64,000 nucleotides of DNA from Polyangiaceae bacterium (GCA_041389725.1 JAWKRG010000007.1:489083-553082), one strand, 5' to 3'. Shown: positions 36,000 to 46,757, numbered from the stretch's first letter. Numbers and translations: made by a program. The notes: a model not told the origin generated them from the sequence alone.

Positions 36000-37235
36000 T
36001 CAGCGCGGCACGGGCGGGACTTCCTTGATTCCACCCGCGCCGAAGGTGACGTGCTCCCACTGCCCGACCGTGGCAGAGCCGGGCTCGAGGCTGATCGGTT
36101 CCCCAACGGGCTTGCTGCCGTCGTACTTCAGACGAAACAGCCCCGATTGCCCGCTGGCAACGGTCTCTTGCGTCAGGATCACGTCTCCCAGCATCCCTTC
36201 GAAGGCCGATGCCGGCGCACCCAGTACCTGGCTGGTGCCGTAGTTCACGCCGAAGAAGTTCTCTTTCGGCGAAATGTAGTCGATGTCCTCGACGGCCACG
36301 CCCACGTCGTAGGTGACGTGAGTGCCGTCGCTGCTGAAGGCGTAGAGCAAGGTCTGCTCTTCGGCTCCGGCGATCAACTTGCCTGCCAGCGGCCCGAAGC
36401 GCGCAGGCTTGTTGGGCACGACGATCGCGCCCTCCAAATGCACACCGACCGAAGCGAGCTTGCTGGGTGCCGCCGAAGACGTGATGCGCCACACCTCACC
36501 GAGGGTCGTCACCGCCATCAAGTCGCCACCGAACTCTCCGGTTCGGTCTACGTAGAGCGAGCCGCGCATCAGACCGTTGTTGTCCCCCGGCAGATCGACC
36601 CAGGGGTTGATCAAGGTCTGACCATTGGCCGTGATCCGCGCGATCTGACCGTCGACGCCGTTGCCGACGAACAAGTCGCCGGTCACGAAGCCTCCGACGT
36701 TGTCGCTGCGCACCGTCGCGATCTTCACTTCTTCGGTCAGGCCGCTGAGACTGGAGAAGGCTTGCTGGCTGCCGTCCTGCAGGATTCGGGCGAAGCCATC
36801 CGGCGAGCCCGTCGGGTAGTTGACACTGATGATGAACGAGTCGGTGGGCTCGTGGTAGTCGATGCCAATCGGCGCCGTGAAGGTGGTGGAGATCGCGGTC
36901 AACTTCAGCGGAGGCGGTGGACCGTCGTTGATGGGATCGTCGACGTTCGGAGTGCCGTCGCCATCGGAGTCGCCCAGTCCCTCCTCCGTATCGATGATGC
37001 CATCCTGATCCGTGTCTTGATCCGGCGGCGCCGCGTCGGGGACGGTGACGACGTTGCCCGTGCCGCCGGTGTTGGAGCCCGCCGAACCGTCGACGCCGCC
37101 CCCCGCCCCCCCGGAGCCGCCGCCACCCGAGTTCGGCAATCGCGAATCGGCCACCGCGCCTTCATCACCCGAGCAACCCGCAAAGGCAGCACCAACGACG
37201 CCGAGCGCCATCACGAATCGAACCGGACTCCTCAT
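36000..37235 (-). CDS. Lipoprotein with calcium-binding linker and NHL/SMP-30-like propeller
   Basis: 411 residues. The signal peptide ends at FAGC, followed by a Gly/Ser linker and an Asp-rich stretch (about 75-105) with DTDQDGI and DSDGDGT, similar to TSP3 or EF-hand-like calcium loops. The remaining 300 residues show repeated propeller blades (GIDYHEPTDSFIISV, GDLFVGNGVDGQIARI, GDLMAVTTLGEVWRI). It is probably surface-located. It is convergent with the cyclase gene, with only 17 bp between stops. Confidence 0.7.
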   Translation of the reverse strand: MRSPVRFVMALGVVGAAFAGCSGDEGAVADSRLPNSGGGGSGGAGGGVDGSAGSNTGGTGNVVTVPDAAPPDQDTDQDGIIDTEEGLGDSDGDGTPNVDDPINDGPPPPLKLTAISTTFTAPIGIDYHEPTDSFIISVNYPTGSPDGFARILQDGSQQAFSSLSGLTEEVKIATVRSDNVGGFVTGDLFVGNGVDGQIARITANGQTLINPWVDLPGDNNGLMRGSLYVDRTGEFGGDLMAVTTLGEVWRITSSAAPSKLASVGVHLEGAIVVPNKPARFGPLAGKLIAGAEEQTLLYAFSSDGTHVTYDVGVAVEDIDYISPKENFFGVNYGTSQVLGAPASAFEGMLGDVILTQETVASGQSGLFRLKYDGSKPVGEPISLEPGSATVGQWEHVTFGAGGIKEVPPVPR

Positions 37236-37294
37236 TCCCCAAGCATAACTGAAGGACCGGCTGCTCGCCCTTCCCTTCCGCGCGCCGCGTCGCT

Positions 37295-38530
37295 ATGTGC
37301 CGGCGGATGCGCTTCGTGGGCTACCACTGCGACGGCTGTGGGCGGGACTTGGGCCCCGAGGAGGCGGTCTACCGCTGCCCGAGCTGCGGCGAGAACCTCA
37401 GCGTCCGCCCCGACTTTGCCAGCGTGACGCGCGCGCAGATTGAAGCCAGCCGCGACCCCAGCCTGTGGCGCTATGCCCCGCTGTTGCCCGTCGCCGTGCC
37501 GGGCGCCGAGAGCGGTCCCCTGGCCAGCGTCGGCGGCACGCCCTTGTACGACGCGCCACGCGCTGCCGCACGCTTCGGCGTGGCCCGGGTGAGCCTCAAG
37601 GACGAAGGACGCATGCCGACGGGGTCGCTCAAGGATCGCGCCAGCGCCGTCGTCGTGCAACGCGCGCGAGAGATCGGCGACGTGCCGATCATCACCGCCT
37701 CCACGGGCAACGCGGGCGTAGCACTGGCGGCGATGGCGCGCGCCGCAGGGCGCGAGGCCGTCATCTTGGTCCCGGAAAGCGCGCCCCCCGCGAAGATCGC
37801 CCAACTGATGATCTACGGCGCTCGATTGGCGTTGGTGCGCGGCAGCTATGACGATGCCTTCGCGCTGAGCGAAGTCGCCGCGCGCGAACTCGGTTGGTAC
37901 TGTCGCAACACGGGGCAGAACCCCTTCACTCTCGAGGGCAAGAAGACGGCGGCCTTCGAGATCGCCGAACAGCTGGGCTGGCAGGTGCCAGATCGCGTGT
38001 TCGTTTCCGTGGGCGACGGCAACATCATCAGCGCGGTGCACAAGGGGTTTCGCGAACTGCTTCAACTCGGTTGGATTGAGCGCATACCCAAGCTGATGGG
38101 CGTCCAGGCCGCGGGCTCTTCGCCGATCTACGCCGCCTTCGCTTCGGGTAGTCGCGCGATCGAGGAAGTCCAGGCTCACACCCTGGCGGACAGCATCTCC
38201 GCAGGCCGTCCCAGCGACGGGCGGCGCGCCCTCGCCGCCGCGCGCGACAGCGGCGGAGCCATGCTGAGCGTGAGCGACGACGCGATCTTGTCTGCGATCG
38301 CCAGCTTGGGTCGTGACGCTGCGGTGTTCGCCGAGCCCGCAGCGGCTGCGGCCTACGCGGGTCTGGAGCGGGCCGCATCGCAAGGGCGATTGGACGAGAG
38401 CGAGCACGTGCTGGTGCTGATCACCGGTACGGGCCTCAAGGATGTTGGCGCTGCGACGCGCGCCGCGGGCGCCAAGCCGCCCATCATCGAGCCAGAGCTG
38501 GGCGCACTGCAGCGCGCCCTCGAACTGTAA
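37295..38530 (+). CDS. thrC: Threonine synthase
   Basis: 411 residues. PLP-dependent enzyme that converts O-phosphohomoserine to threonine. The N-terminus has a zinc-ribbon pair (C12/C15 and C28/C31), found in one group of threonine synthases. The PLP Lys is K113 in GSLKDR; the phosphate-binding loop is ASTGNAG; and GDGNIISA is characteristic of the family. An ATG four codons inside (37307) is an alternative start. It is followed after 22 bp by another PLP enzyme in the same direction. Confidence 0.9.
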   Translation: MCRRMRFVGYHCDGCGRDLGPEEAVYRCPSCGENLSVRPDFASVTRAQIEASRDPSLWRYAPLLPVAVPGAESGPLASVGGTPLYDAPRAAARFGVARVSLKDEGRMPTGSLKDRASAVVVQRAREIGDVPIITASTGNAGVALAAMARAAGREAVILVPESAPPAKIAQLMIYGARLALVRGSYDDAFALSEVAARELGWYCRNTGQNPFTLEGKKTAAFEIAEQLGWQVPDRVFVSVGDGNIISAVHKGFRELLQLGWIERIPKLMGVQAAGSSPIYAAFASGSRAIEEVQAHTLADSISAGRPSDGRRALAAARDSGGAMLSVSDDAILSAIASLGRDAAVFAEPAAAAAYAGLERAASQGRLDESEHVLVLITGTGLKDVGAATRAAGAKPPIIEPELGALQRALEL

Positions 38531-38552
38531 CGGGGACGAGGAGAGACCTGTC

Positions 38553-40010
<1,458 letters not shown>

Positions 40011-40105
40011 TCCCGTCGGCGACGCTACGCCGCGACGCCACCTCGGGGGGCCTCGTCGATGGGCCCTCGGGTGCCGCATCAGCACGCCCCACGCGCGGGC
40101 GCCCC

Positions 40106-40504
40106 CTACCAAAGCGTCGCGACGAGGGGGGACGCTGCGATTCGCTCATCGGCAGTGATGAGCGTCACCCCTTCCGCCCGCGCGGTAGCCGCGATGAGTC
40201 GGTCGGCTGGGTCACGAGGAAAGTCCGCAGGGAACCCAGCCGCCAGCTCGGCAATTGTGGGTGAAATGTTAACGACGGCCGTTCCCGTCTCCGCCAACAC
40301 CTGCGTGGTCCACGTACTGACAGTCCCGCGCGGCCTGATGATACCGCGTGTACACAGAGCTGCGATTTCCCAAAGCGAAATCGCGGCAAGCCCGAATCCA
40401 CCTCGGCGCGACGCTCGCCGTATGCTGGCAGTCGCGCGTTTGGACAAGCGCTTTGGCTCGAGCACCAGCCAAATCAATACATGGGTGTCGAGCAGATAGT
40501 TCAA
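40106..40504 (-). CDS. PIN-domain toxin (VapC-type)
   Basis: 132 residues from the TTG at 40504, which overlaps the antitoxin stop (TTGA) and has GGGAG 8 nt upstream; a TTG five codons earlier (40519) is also possible. The N-terminal LLDTHVLIWLV strand carries the first Asp of the PIN active site. A Glu in ISLWE and an Asp in DPADRLIAATA follow, with ADERI at the end, so the ribonuclease site looks complete. It is the second gene of a type II toxin-antitoxin pair, located between housekeeping genes. Confidence 0.85.
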   Translation of the reverse strand: MNYLLDTHVLIWLVLEPKRLSKRATASIRRASRRGGFGLAAISLWEIAALCTRGIIRPRGTVSTWTTQVLAETGTAVVNISPTIAELAAGFPADFPRDPADRLIAATARAEGVTLITADERIAASPLVATLW

Positions 40505-40740
40505 ACCTGCTGCTCCCAATCCGAGAGAGCCGCGGCCGGCGCGACGATGTCACCATGCAGCGTCGCCGTCCCCTGCATGCAGCCGAAGATGTCGCGAGGT
40601 CCCCCCTCAGCGGGGACGATTTTCGCCACGGGTCTACCGCGCTTGGTGATGACGATCTCGCTTCGCTGCTCGTTGACTTCATCCATCAAACTCAAGCACT
40701 TCGCCTTGAATTCGCCCGCCGGCATCGTCTTCATGACCAT
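40501..40740 (-). CDS. Phd/YefM-family antitoxin
   Basis: 79 residues. It has the classic N-terminus of Phd/YefM antitoxins: AGEFKAKCLSLMDEV followed by EIVITKRGRPVAKIVP. It should bind and neutralise the PIN toxin encoded directly downstream (4-bp overlap) and repress its own promoter. The start is either the ATG at 40740 or the one two codons later. Two ATGACCAT direct repeats overlie the start region. Confidence 0.88.
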   Translation of the reverse strand: MVMKTMPAGEFKAKCLSLMDEVNEQRSEIVITKRGRPVAKIVPAEGGPRDIFGCMQGTATLHGDIVAPAAALSDWEQQV

Positions 40741-40754
40741 GAATATATGACCAT
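40733..40754. promoter_or_regulatory. Direct repeat at the toxin-antitoxin start, probable autoregulatory operator
   Basis: ATGACCAT occurs at 40733-40740 and again at 40747-40754, separated by AT-rich bases. It covers the antitoxin start codon and the bases just upstream. Phd-type antitoxins commonly bind paired sites at their own promoters. The role is inferred from family knowledge and position. Confidence 0.45.
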
Positions 40755-40831
40755 AGTCAGGGATGTCCAGGGGCGCACACGAAGGTTATCCGGCGCGTGC
40801 TAGGCTTCGCGCTTCATCCAAGGAGTCATTC

Positions 40832-41668
40832 ATGAGATTCAGCGCGCTCACTTGCATTGCGGCCCTCAGCCTCGTGTCCGTCGCCTGCGGCGGCGATGAC
40901 GACAGTTCCTCGGGAAACACCGGAGGAGGCGCGGGGAGTAGCGGCAGCGCGGGAACAAGCGGTGCCGGAGGAGGCGCCGGCAGTGGCGGCAGCGCCGGCA
41001 GTGGAGGCGCGAGCGGCAGTGCGGGCAGCGGCGGCAGCAGTGGCAGCTCCGGTGCGAGCGGAGCAGGCGGCGGCAACGGCAACGCCATGAGCTTCTTCGT
41101 GAGCAGCACGCCGCCAAGCGGCACGGGCGATCTCGGCGGGCTCGCTGGCGCCGACCAACACTGCAAGACCCTCGCGCAGGCAGTGAGCGCGGTTCGCACG
41201 CAGTGGGTCGCGTACCTGAGCGTCGAGAACGGTGGCAATGGTTCAGCAGTGAACGCAAAGGATCGCATCGGCCAGGGGCCTTGGTACAACGCGAAGGGCG
41301 AGGTGCTCGCGGCGAACCTGACGGCGCTTCATCCCACCATCGATCCCGCCCAGGATCGCAACGGCTACATCAACGCGAAGCCCGCTGACGCGCTGTTCAT
41401 GGACGAGACCGGCGCAGCGGTGCCCGGTGGCCAGCACGACATCCTCACCGGCTCCCAAGCCGACGGCACGGTGTACACCGGCCGCACATGCAACGATTGG
41501 ACGAGCGCCGCGGGCGCCAACACGGCCCAGGTTGGGCACAGCGACACCCCGAGCAACACGCAGTTCAGCCCGTCGTGGAACTCGGCCCATGATGCGCAAT
41601 CTTGTACGCAGCAGGGCCTGATTGCGCGGGGCGGCAACGGGCGGATCTACTGTTTCGCTACCGATTGA
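40832..41668 (+). CDS. Lipoprotein with DUF1554-like domain
   Basis: 278 residues from the ATG at 40832, with AAGGAG upstream. The signal peptide ends at SVAC; a Gly/Ser/Ala linker covers about 25-85. The C-terminal 190 residues resemble DUF1554: FVSSTPPSGTGDLGGLAGADQHC at the start, a WVAYLS segment, a CNDWTSA motif near residue 225, and a GGNGRIYCFAT end. Such domains are C-type-lectin-like. It is probably a surface binding protein. Single gene. Confidence 0.75.
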   Translation: MRFSALTCIAALSLVSVACGGDDDSSSGNTGGGAGSSGSAGTSGAGGGAGSGGSAGSGGASGSAGSGGSSGSSGASGAGGGNGNAMSFFVSSTPPSGTGDLGGLAGADQHCKTLAQAVSAVRTQWVAYLSVENGGNGSAVNAKDRIGQGPWYNAKGEVLAANLTALHPTIDPAQDRNGYINAKPADALFMDETGAAVPGGQHDILTGSQADGTVYTGRTCNDWTSAAGANTAQVGHSDTPSNTQFSPSWNSAHDAQSCTQQGLIARGGNGRIYCFATD

Positions 41669-41830
41669 GCGCTTCGCCTCTGAAGTCGAACAGGGCGCTG
41701 CAGTCGCGCCACGCCGCGTCACGCGGGAGGCGACGCCCCGCGTCGCCTCGGGACTAGACCCAAATCCCCGCCGAGGCCCTCGCAGAGGCTTGCGCACCGC
41801 CGCGGTTTCGGCGAAAGACAGTCCCTCGCC

Positions 41831-42781
41831 ATGGCCCACGTGCTGCCCTTCGAACGCCCCGTCGTGGAGCTAGTCTCCCGCGTGCGCGAGCTGCGCGATC
41901 TGGCAACGGAAGACGCGCGGCTGATGGCAGAGCTGCGTCGGCTGGAAGACAAGGCGGCGCGGGTCGCTCGCGAGGTGTTTGCACGGCTGACGCCGATGCA
42001 GAAGGTGCAGCTGTCGCGCCATCCCAACCGCCCCTACACGCAAGACTACATTCAACGCTTGTTCGGCGAATTCGTGGAGCTTCATGGCGATCGTCGCTTC
42101 GCCGACGATGCATCCATCATTGCTGGCCTGGGCAGCTATCACGGGCGCAGCGTGGCGGTAGTGGGTCACCAGAAGGGTCGCAACACCAAAGAGAACATGA
42201 CTCGTAACTTCGGGATGCCGAACCCCGAGGGTTACCGCAAAGCCATGCGCGTGTACGAGCTCGCGGATCGCTTCGGTCTGCCGGTGATTACCTTCATCGA
42301 CACGCCCGGCGCCTTTCCCGGCATCGAGGCGGAAGAACGCGGGCAAAGCGAAGCCATTGCCGCGTCTCTGGAGACCATGAGTCGCTTGGGCGTGCCGATC
42401 ATCACCACCATCATCGGTGAGGGTGGCTCCGGCGGCGCCTTGGCCCTCGGCGTCGCGAACCGCGTATTGGTGCTGGAGTTCGCCTACTACTCGGTGATCT
42501 CGCCAGAGGGGTGCGCCGCGATCTTGTGGAAGGACGGCGCACTGGCACCCGAGGCTGCGGAGAAACTACGCATCACGGCGCCCGAGTTGCTCGAGCTGGG
42601 CTGCGTCGACTGGGTGGTGGAAGAGCCAGCGGGTGGCGCGCACCAGGATCACGAAGAGGCCGCGCGTCGCTTGGATCGCTCCCTCTACGAAGCACTCGTC
42701 AGCTTGGACGGCATGGACGACGAGGAACTGCGCGAAGACCGTTATCAGCGCTTTCGTCGTCTGGGCGCCTTCATGGCGTGA
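41831..42781 (+). CDS. accA: Acetyl-CoA carboxylase carboxyltransferase subunit alpha
   Basis: 316 residues, the usual length. It catalyses transfer of carboxyl from biotin to acetyl-CoA together with AccD, the first step of fatty-acid synthesis. Signature segments are RFADDASIIAGLG, HQKGRNTKEN, NPEGYRKAMRVYELADRF, TPGAFPG (oxyanion region) and GEGGSGGALALG. accD is not in the window. It has no close co-directional partner, with 162 bp before it and 134 bp after it. Confidence 0.95.
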   Translation: MAHVLPFERPVVELVSRVRELRDLATEDARLMAELRRLEDKAARVAREVFARLTPMQKVQLSRHPNRPYTQDYIQRLFGEFVELHGDRRFADDASIIAGLGSYHGRSVAVVGHQKGRNTKENMTRNFGMPNPEGYRKAMRVYELADRFGLPVITFIDTPGAFPGIEAEERGQSEAIAASLETMSRLGVPIITTIIGEGGSGGALALGVANRVLVLEFAYYSVISPEGCAAILWKDGALAPEAAEKLRITAPELLELGCVDWVVEEPAGGAHQDHEEAARRLDRSLYEALVSLDGMDDEELREDRYQRFRRLGAFMA

Positions 42782-42915
42782 CGCGCGCCGCCGGGACGGG
42801 CTGGCGTGGGCCGCGACGCGCGCACGAAACGTTTTTCCCTGAGGTTTCCGCGGGTTGTTGCCGCAGCGCGGAGCATGGGCCTGATCCCGGCCCTGACTCG
42901 TGCGATGCTCGGTCC

Positions 42916-43620
42916 ATGCGGCTCACCACTTACCTCCTCTTGGGTTGTCTTGGATCCTTTGGCGGACTCGCCTGCGCGGGCGGTGCAGACGACCCGGCAC
43001 CGGGTGGCGGTGGAGACGCCGGCTTTGCAGGTTCGTTCTTCGGCGGCTCGGGCGGCAGCGGCGCGAGCACCAGCGGCGGTGCATCGGGAAGCTCGACGGG
43101 GGGCGCGGGCGGCGCCGTCGGTGGCGCAGGCGGACTCGCTGGCGGAGCGGGCAGCGGCGGCACGACGGGCTGCAACGATCCCGGACCGGAACCGAATGAC
43201 ACGCTGCCGAAGGCGACGCCCGTGTGCAGCAGCCCGCCGTGCGAACTGAGCTGCAAGGACGATCAAGGCGGAACCTTGACGGGAGTGGCGGCGCCCGGCG
43301 ACGTGGATCTGTTCACCTACTTCGGCAACGACACGATCACTTGTTCGGTGAATCCCTATGCCAAGACCGACGACTCGGGTTTTCGATTGTGCATGTGGGC
43401 GCAATGCGCGGACGGCAAGGACACGACGATCAAGACGTGTGGCAGCGGCACCGCCACCGACGGCCCCGGAGGGCTGAAAGGGTGCTGCGCTCAGGCCCCG
43501 GTCGCCCTCGAGATCGAGCACGATTGCCCGGGGTTGACCGACAACGACTCGGGAGCGATCTACATCCAGATCGACCAAGCGTCGGCCTGCACCAGCTACA
43601 CCGTCGACTACCACTTCTGA
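42916..43620 (+). CDS. Lipoprotein with Cys-rich C-terminal domain
   Basis: 234 residues from the ATG at 42916 (MRLTTYLLLGCLGSFGGLAC). The frame is open much further upstream but overlaps accA. A long Gly/Ser/Ala linker (about 25-90) precedes a 140-residue domain with about ten Cys, including CSSPPCELSC and CGSGTATDGPGGLKGCC. It ends with a beta strand (SYTVDYHF) and resembles PPC-type or other secreted beta domains, but no family is certain. It is probably at the cell surface. Confidence 0.65.
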   Translation: MRLTTYLLLGCLGSFGGLACAGGADDPAPGGGGDAGFAGSFFGGSGGSGASTSGGASGSSTGGAGGAVGGAGGLAGGAGSGGTTGCNDPGPEPNDTLPKATPVCSSPPCELSCKDDQGGTLTGVAAPGDVDLFTYFGNDTITCSVNPYAKTDDSGFRLCMWAQCADGKDTTIKTCGSGTATDGPGGLKGCCAQAPVALEIEHDCPGLTDNDSGAIYIQIDQASACTSYTVDYHF

Positions 43621-43632
43621 GGCATGTCGGCA

Positions 43633-43709
43633 GAATGCTCGCCACGGCGATCATTCCGTGGACATGTTCGAGTATGTCCGGCGAAATGCTCACGAATCTG
43701 AGCAATTCG
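43633..43709 (+). repeat. 77-bp dispersed repeat, copy 2
   Basis: Second copy of the repeat described at 29884-29960, here on the plus strand in the gap after the Cys-rich lipoprotein gene. The outer blocks are best conserved, especially the 3' end GAATCTGAGCAA. The central inverted repeat is partly degraded in this copy. A frameshift relative to copy 1 lies before that 3' block. Confidence 0.5.
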
Positions 43710-43750
43710 TTTCGATAGCTTGCCGCGTCAGCCGCGTCACGCGTCACGCG

Positions 43751-44221
43751 TCACGCAATCCGCACGTCGACGCGCTCGAGGGTATCCGGACGAATCGCCC
43801 ACTTGGCTACGCCGCGCTCGACGAGCACGACCTGACCCGGTCGAAACGGCGGAAAGCTCGGGGACTGGGTCAGCAAGGCGCCCAGCGCGCTGATCGTCGG
43901 CTCGTGTCCGACCACGGCTACCTCCAGACCGTGGTTGAAGGCTTCTTCCGCAACGAGTCGCGGCGGCAATCCCGGTGCGAGCGCGAAGTAGGATTCGATG
44001 GTTCCGGTGTAGCCCATGCCCTGCGCCAGCAGCTCCGCGGTCTGCACCGCACGCACCAAGGGGCTCGTCAAGATGGCGTCGAAGCGGATGGCGTCCTCGG
44101 CCAACCGCTTGCCAACGGCACGCGCGGTCTTGCGACCATCGAGGGTCAAGAAGCGCTGCTCGTCCGAGCGGCGCGCCCCCTCGCTGATGGCTTGCGCGTG
44201 ACGGACGAGAAACAACTTCAC
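43751..44221 (-). CDS. sixA: SixA-like phosphohistidine phosphatase
   Basis: 156 residues from a GTG at 44221; the longer ORF (44638) runs into the gap gene region. The histidine phosphatase signature is at the N-terminus (FLVRHAQA), the second catalytic His is in VVGHEPT, and the size fits SixA rather than phosphoglycerate mutase. SixA removes phosphate from histidine of HPt or NPr-type proteins. It is divergent from the glycolytic operon across a 274-bp region. Confidence 0.85.
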   Translation of the reverse strand: MKLFLVRHAQAISEGARRSDEQRFLTLDGRKTARAVGKRLAEDAIRFDAILTSPLVRAVQTAELLAQGMGYTGTIESYFALAPGLPPRLVAEEAFNHGLEVAVVGHEPTISALGALLTQSPSFPPFRPGQVVLVERGVAKWAIRPDTLERVDVRIA

Positions 44222-44311
44222 GCTTTGGACTTTGCCCGCGCCGCGGTGCGGGCACAAGCCGGGCGGATCGGCCCACAGGAACTCGCCCGTGGCAGCACCG
44301 CCCCAGCGAAA

Positions 44312-44392
44312 AACCGGGCAAGAACCGGGCAAACGTCGGGAAAATCTTGCGCCGAGGCCGTCCTTGACCGGGCCGGGGCCCCTAGCTAGCTT
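44312..44392 (+). promoter_or_regulatory. Probable promoter region of the gap-pgk-tpiA-secG operon
   Basis: TTGACC (44364-44369) and TAGCTT (44387-44392) are separated by 17 bp, a good fit to a housekeeping -35/-10 pair. They lie about 100 bp before the gap start. Upstream, an 11-bp unit is repeated in tandem (AACCGGGCAAG at 44312 and AACCGGGCAAA at 44323), possibly a regulator site. The match is by eye only. Confidence 0.45.
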
Positions 44393-44495
44393 CACTGCCC
44401 CGCGACGCGCTCCGCCTCCGCGACGCGCCCTCGCGGGGAACACAACGAGAGGCGATTTCTGCGGTGCGTGGCACTGCTTAGGTGAGGAGTTTTCG

Positions 44496-45518
44496 ATGGC
44501 AACGAAGATCGCGATCAACGGTTTTGGCCGCATCGGCCGCTGCGTGCTCCGCGCGCTGACGGAGCAGAAGGTGACCGACTTGGAGGTCGTGCACATCAAC
44601 GACCTGACCGACACGCGCGTGCTTGCGCATCTGCTCAAGTATGACTCGATTCATCGCGGCTTCACGGCAGCGCCCGTGGGCCACAAGGACGCGGGCATCA
44701 GCATCGGCGGCAAGGACATCGCCGTCAGTGCCATCCGTGACCCCAAGGAGCTGCCGTGGAAGAGCCTCGGCGTGGACCTGGTGTTCGAGTGCACCGGTCT
44801 CTTCACGGACAAGGCCAAGGCCATTGCGCATGTCGAAGCAGGCGCCAAGAAGGTGCTGATCAGCGCCCCCGCCAAGAACCATGACAAGACGATCGTGATC
44901 GGCGTCAATGACAACGAGTATGACCCCGCCAAGCACCAGGTCATCTCCAATGGTTCCTGCACCACGAACTGCCTGGCCCCCATGGCCAAGGTCATGGTCG
45001 ACACCTTCGGCGTCAAGTACGGGCTGATGACGACGATTCACTCGTACACCAACGACCAAAACCTGCTCGACTTGCCGCATCGCAAGGGCGACCTGCGTCG
45101 CGCCCGCGCTGCTGCGGTCAGCATGATTCCGACCAGCACCGGCGCGGCCAAGGCCATCTCCGAGGTGATTCCGGAGCTGAAGGGCAAATGCGACGGCATG
45201 GCCATGCGCGTGCCGACGGTCGACGTTTCCGTCGTGGATTTCGCGGTGCAGACCGAGAAACCCGTCAGCGTGGATGCCATTCACAAGGCAATGAAGGCGG
45301 CTGCCGAGAGTGGCCCGCTAGCCAAGGTGTTCGATTACACCGAAGAAGAGCTGGTGAGCAGCGACTACATCGGCAACCCGGCGTCGAGCATCTTCGATGC
45401 AACGCTGACGCGCGTGCAGGGTGATAACTTCGCCAAGGTGTTCGCCTGGTACGACAACGAGTGGGGCTTCTCCTGCCGCATGATCGACCTGGCGCGCCTG
45501 GTGGCGCAGAAGGGCTGA
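44496..45518 (+). CDS. gap: Glyceraldehyde-3-phosphate dehydrogenase
   Basis: 340 residues from the ATG at 44496, with GTGAGGAG upstream. NAD-binding INGFGRIGR is at the N-terminus; the active-site Cys is C155 in SNGSCTTNCLAP; a TIHSYTND His follows. It is a normal-length, type I enzyme. It catalyses oxidation and phosphorylation of glyceraldehyde-3-phosphate. It heads an operon with pgk (7 bp away), tpiA and secG, an arrangement typical of many bacteria. Confidence 0.97.
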   Translation: MATKIAINGFGRIGRCVLRALTEQKVTDLEVVHINDLTDTRVLAHLLKYDSIHRGFTAAPVGHKDAGISIGGKDIAVSAIRDPKELPWKSLGVDLVFECTGLFTDKAKAIAHVEAGAKKVLISAPAKNHDKTIVIGVNDNEYDPAKHQVISNGSCTTNCLAPMAKVMVDTFGVKYGLMTTIHSYTNDQNLLDLPHRKGDLRRARAAAVSMIPTSTGAAKAISEVIPELKGKCDGMAMRVPTVDVSVVDFAVQTEKPVSVDAIHKAMKAAAESGPLAKVFDYTEEELVSSDYIGNPASSIFDATLTRVQGDNFAKVFAWYDNEWGFSCRMIDLARLVAQKG

Positions 45519-45525
45519 GTGCGTC

Positions 45526-46731
45526 ATGGCAATGCTCGATGGTATTCAGTGTGTCGACGAGCTGGAACTCGCCGGTGAGCGCGTGTTCATCCGCGTCGAT
45601 TTCAACGTGCCCTTGGACAAGAAGACCGGGGCCATCACCGACGACGAGCGCATCGTCGCCGCGCTGCCTACCATCGAGCACGTCGTGAACAGCGGCGCGA
45701 AGGTCATCCTCGCGTCGCACCTGGGTCGCCCGAAGGGCAAGCCCAGCCCTGAGTTCTCGATGGAGCGCGTGGGCGCGCGCTTGGCCGAGCTGACGAAGAT
45801 GGAAGTGCACGTGCCCGACGATTGCATCGGCGAATCGCCGAAGAAGGTGATCGCCGACCTGCGAGACGGGCAAGTTTGCCTGCTGGAAAACCTGCGTTTT
45901 CATGCCGAAGAAGAAAAGAACGAGGAAGCCTTCGTGCGCGAGCTCGCCAAGCTGTGCAGCGCGTACGTCAACGACGCCTTTGGCGCAGCCCACCGCGCCC
46001 ACGCCAGCGTCGACGGCCTGGCACGCCTGACGGACAAGCGCGCCATGGGCTTCTTGCTGAAGCGAGAGGTGGAGTCCCTGTCGCGGGTGCTGGAAAAACC
46101 GGAGCGGCCCTTCGTGGCGGTGCTGGGTGGCGCAAAGGTCACCGACAAGATTGGGGTGATCGAAGCGCTGCTCGAGAAGTGCGACGCCATCTGCATCGGC
46201 GGCGCAATGGCCAACACGCTGCTCGCGGCCAAGGGCCACGACATGCGGGCCTCCAAGCTGGAGCAAGACTGGCTGGCAGCAGGTCGCACCCTGTTGGAAA
46301 AGGCAGAGCGCAAGGGCGTGAAGATCCTCCTGCCTCACGACGTCGTCGTCGGCAGCGGTCTCGATGCGAACGAGGGACAGACCGTGAAGGTCGGTGAGCT
46401 GCCTCCCGATGTCATGGCGCTCGACGTTGGCCCGGCCACGGTCGAGGCCATCCGCGGTCAGGTGTTGGGCGCGAAAACGGTGTTCTGGAACGGTCCCATG
46501 GGCTTGTTCGAGAACGACGCCTTCGCCTCGGGCACCTGGGGCGTGGCCCAAGCCCTGGTGGACAGCGATGCCTTCACCGTGGTGGGCGGCGGCGACAGCG
46601 CCGCGGCCGTGCGCAAGGCGGGGCTGGAGGACAAGGTCAGCTTCGTCTCTACCGGTGGTGGCGCCGCCTTGGAGCTGGTCGAAGGCAAGCGCCTTCCCGG
46701 CGTAGAGGCACTTCGCAAAGTTCGAGACTGA
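45526..46731 (+). CDS. pgk: Phosphoglycerate kinase
   Basis: 401 residues, normal length. Converts 1,3-bisphosphoglycerate and ADP to 3-phosphoglycerate and ATP. Signatures: RVDFNVPLD, SHLGRPKGK, LENLRFHAEE, VAVLGGAKVTDKI, WNGPMGLFE, and VGGGDSAAA near the C-terminus. It starts 7 bp after gap and ends 26 bp before tpiA. Confidence 0.97.
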   Translation: MAMLDGIQCVDELELAGERVFIRVDFNVPLDKKTGAITDDERIVAALPTIEHVVNSGAKVILASHLGRPKGKPSPEFSMERVGARLAELTKMEVHVPDDCIGESPKKVIADLRDGQVCLLENLRFHAEEEKNEEAFVRELAKLCSAYVNDAFGAAHRAHASVDGLARLTDKRAMGFLLKREVESLSRVLEKPERPFVAVLGGAKVTDKIGVIEALLEKCDAICIGGAMANTLLAAKGHDMRASKLEQDWLAAGRTLLEKAERKGVKILLPHDVVVGSGLDANEGQTVKVGELPPDVMALDVGPATVEAIRGQVLGAKTVFWNGPMGLFENDAFASGTWGVAQALVDSDAFTVVGGGDSAAAVRKAGLEDKVSFVSTGGGAALELVEGKRLPGVEALRKVRD

Positions 46732-46757
46732 TCCACAAAGGACTGGAGTTCATCGTC

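Noticed and set aside
40921..41085. Repetitive Gly/Ser DNA that might be mistaken for a CRISPR or satellite
   Set aside because: It is an irregular low-complexity linker in a lipoprotein gene; there are no fixed repeats with unique spacers.
45265..46551. 428-residue minus-strand ORF opposite pgk
   Set aside because: pgk is unambiguous and full-length on the plus strand.
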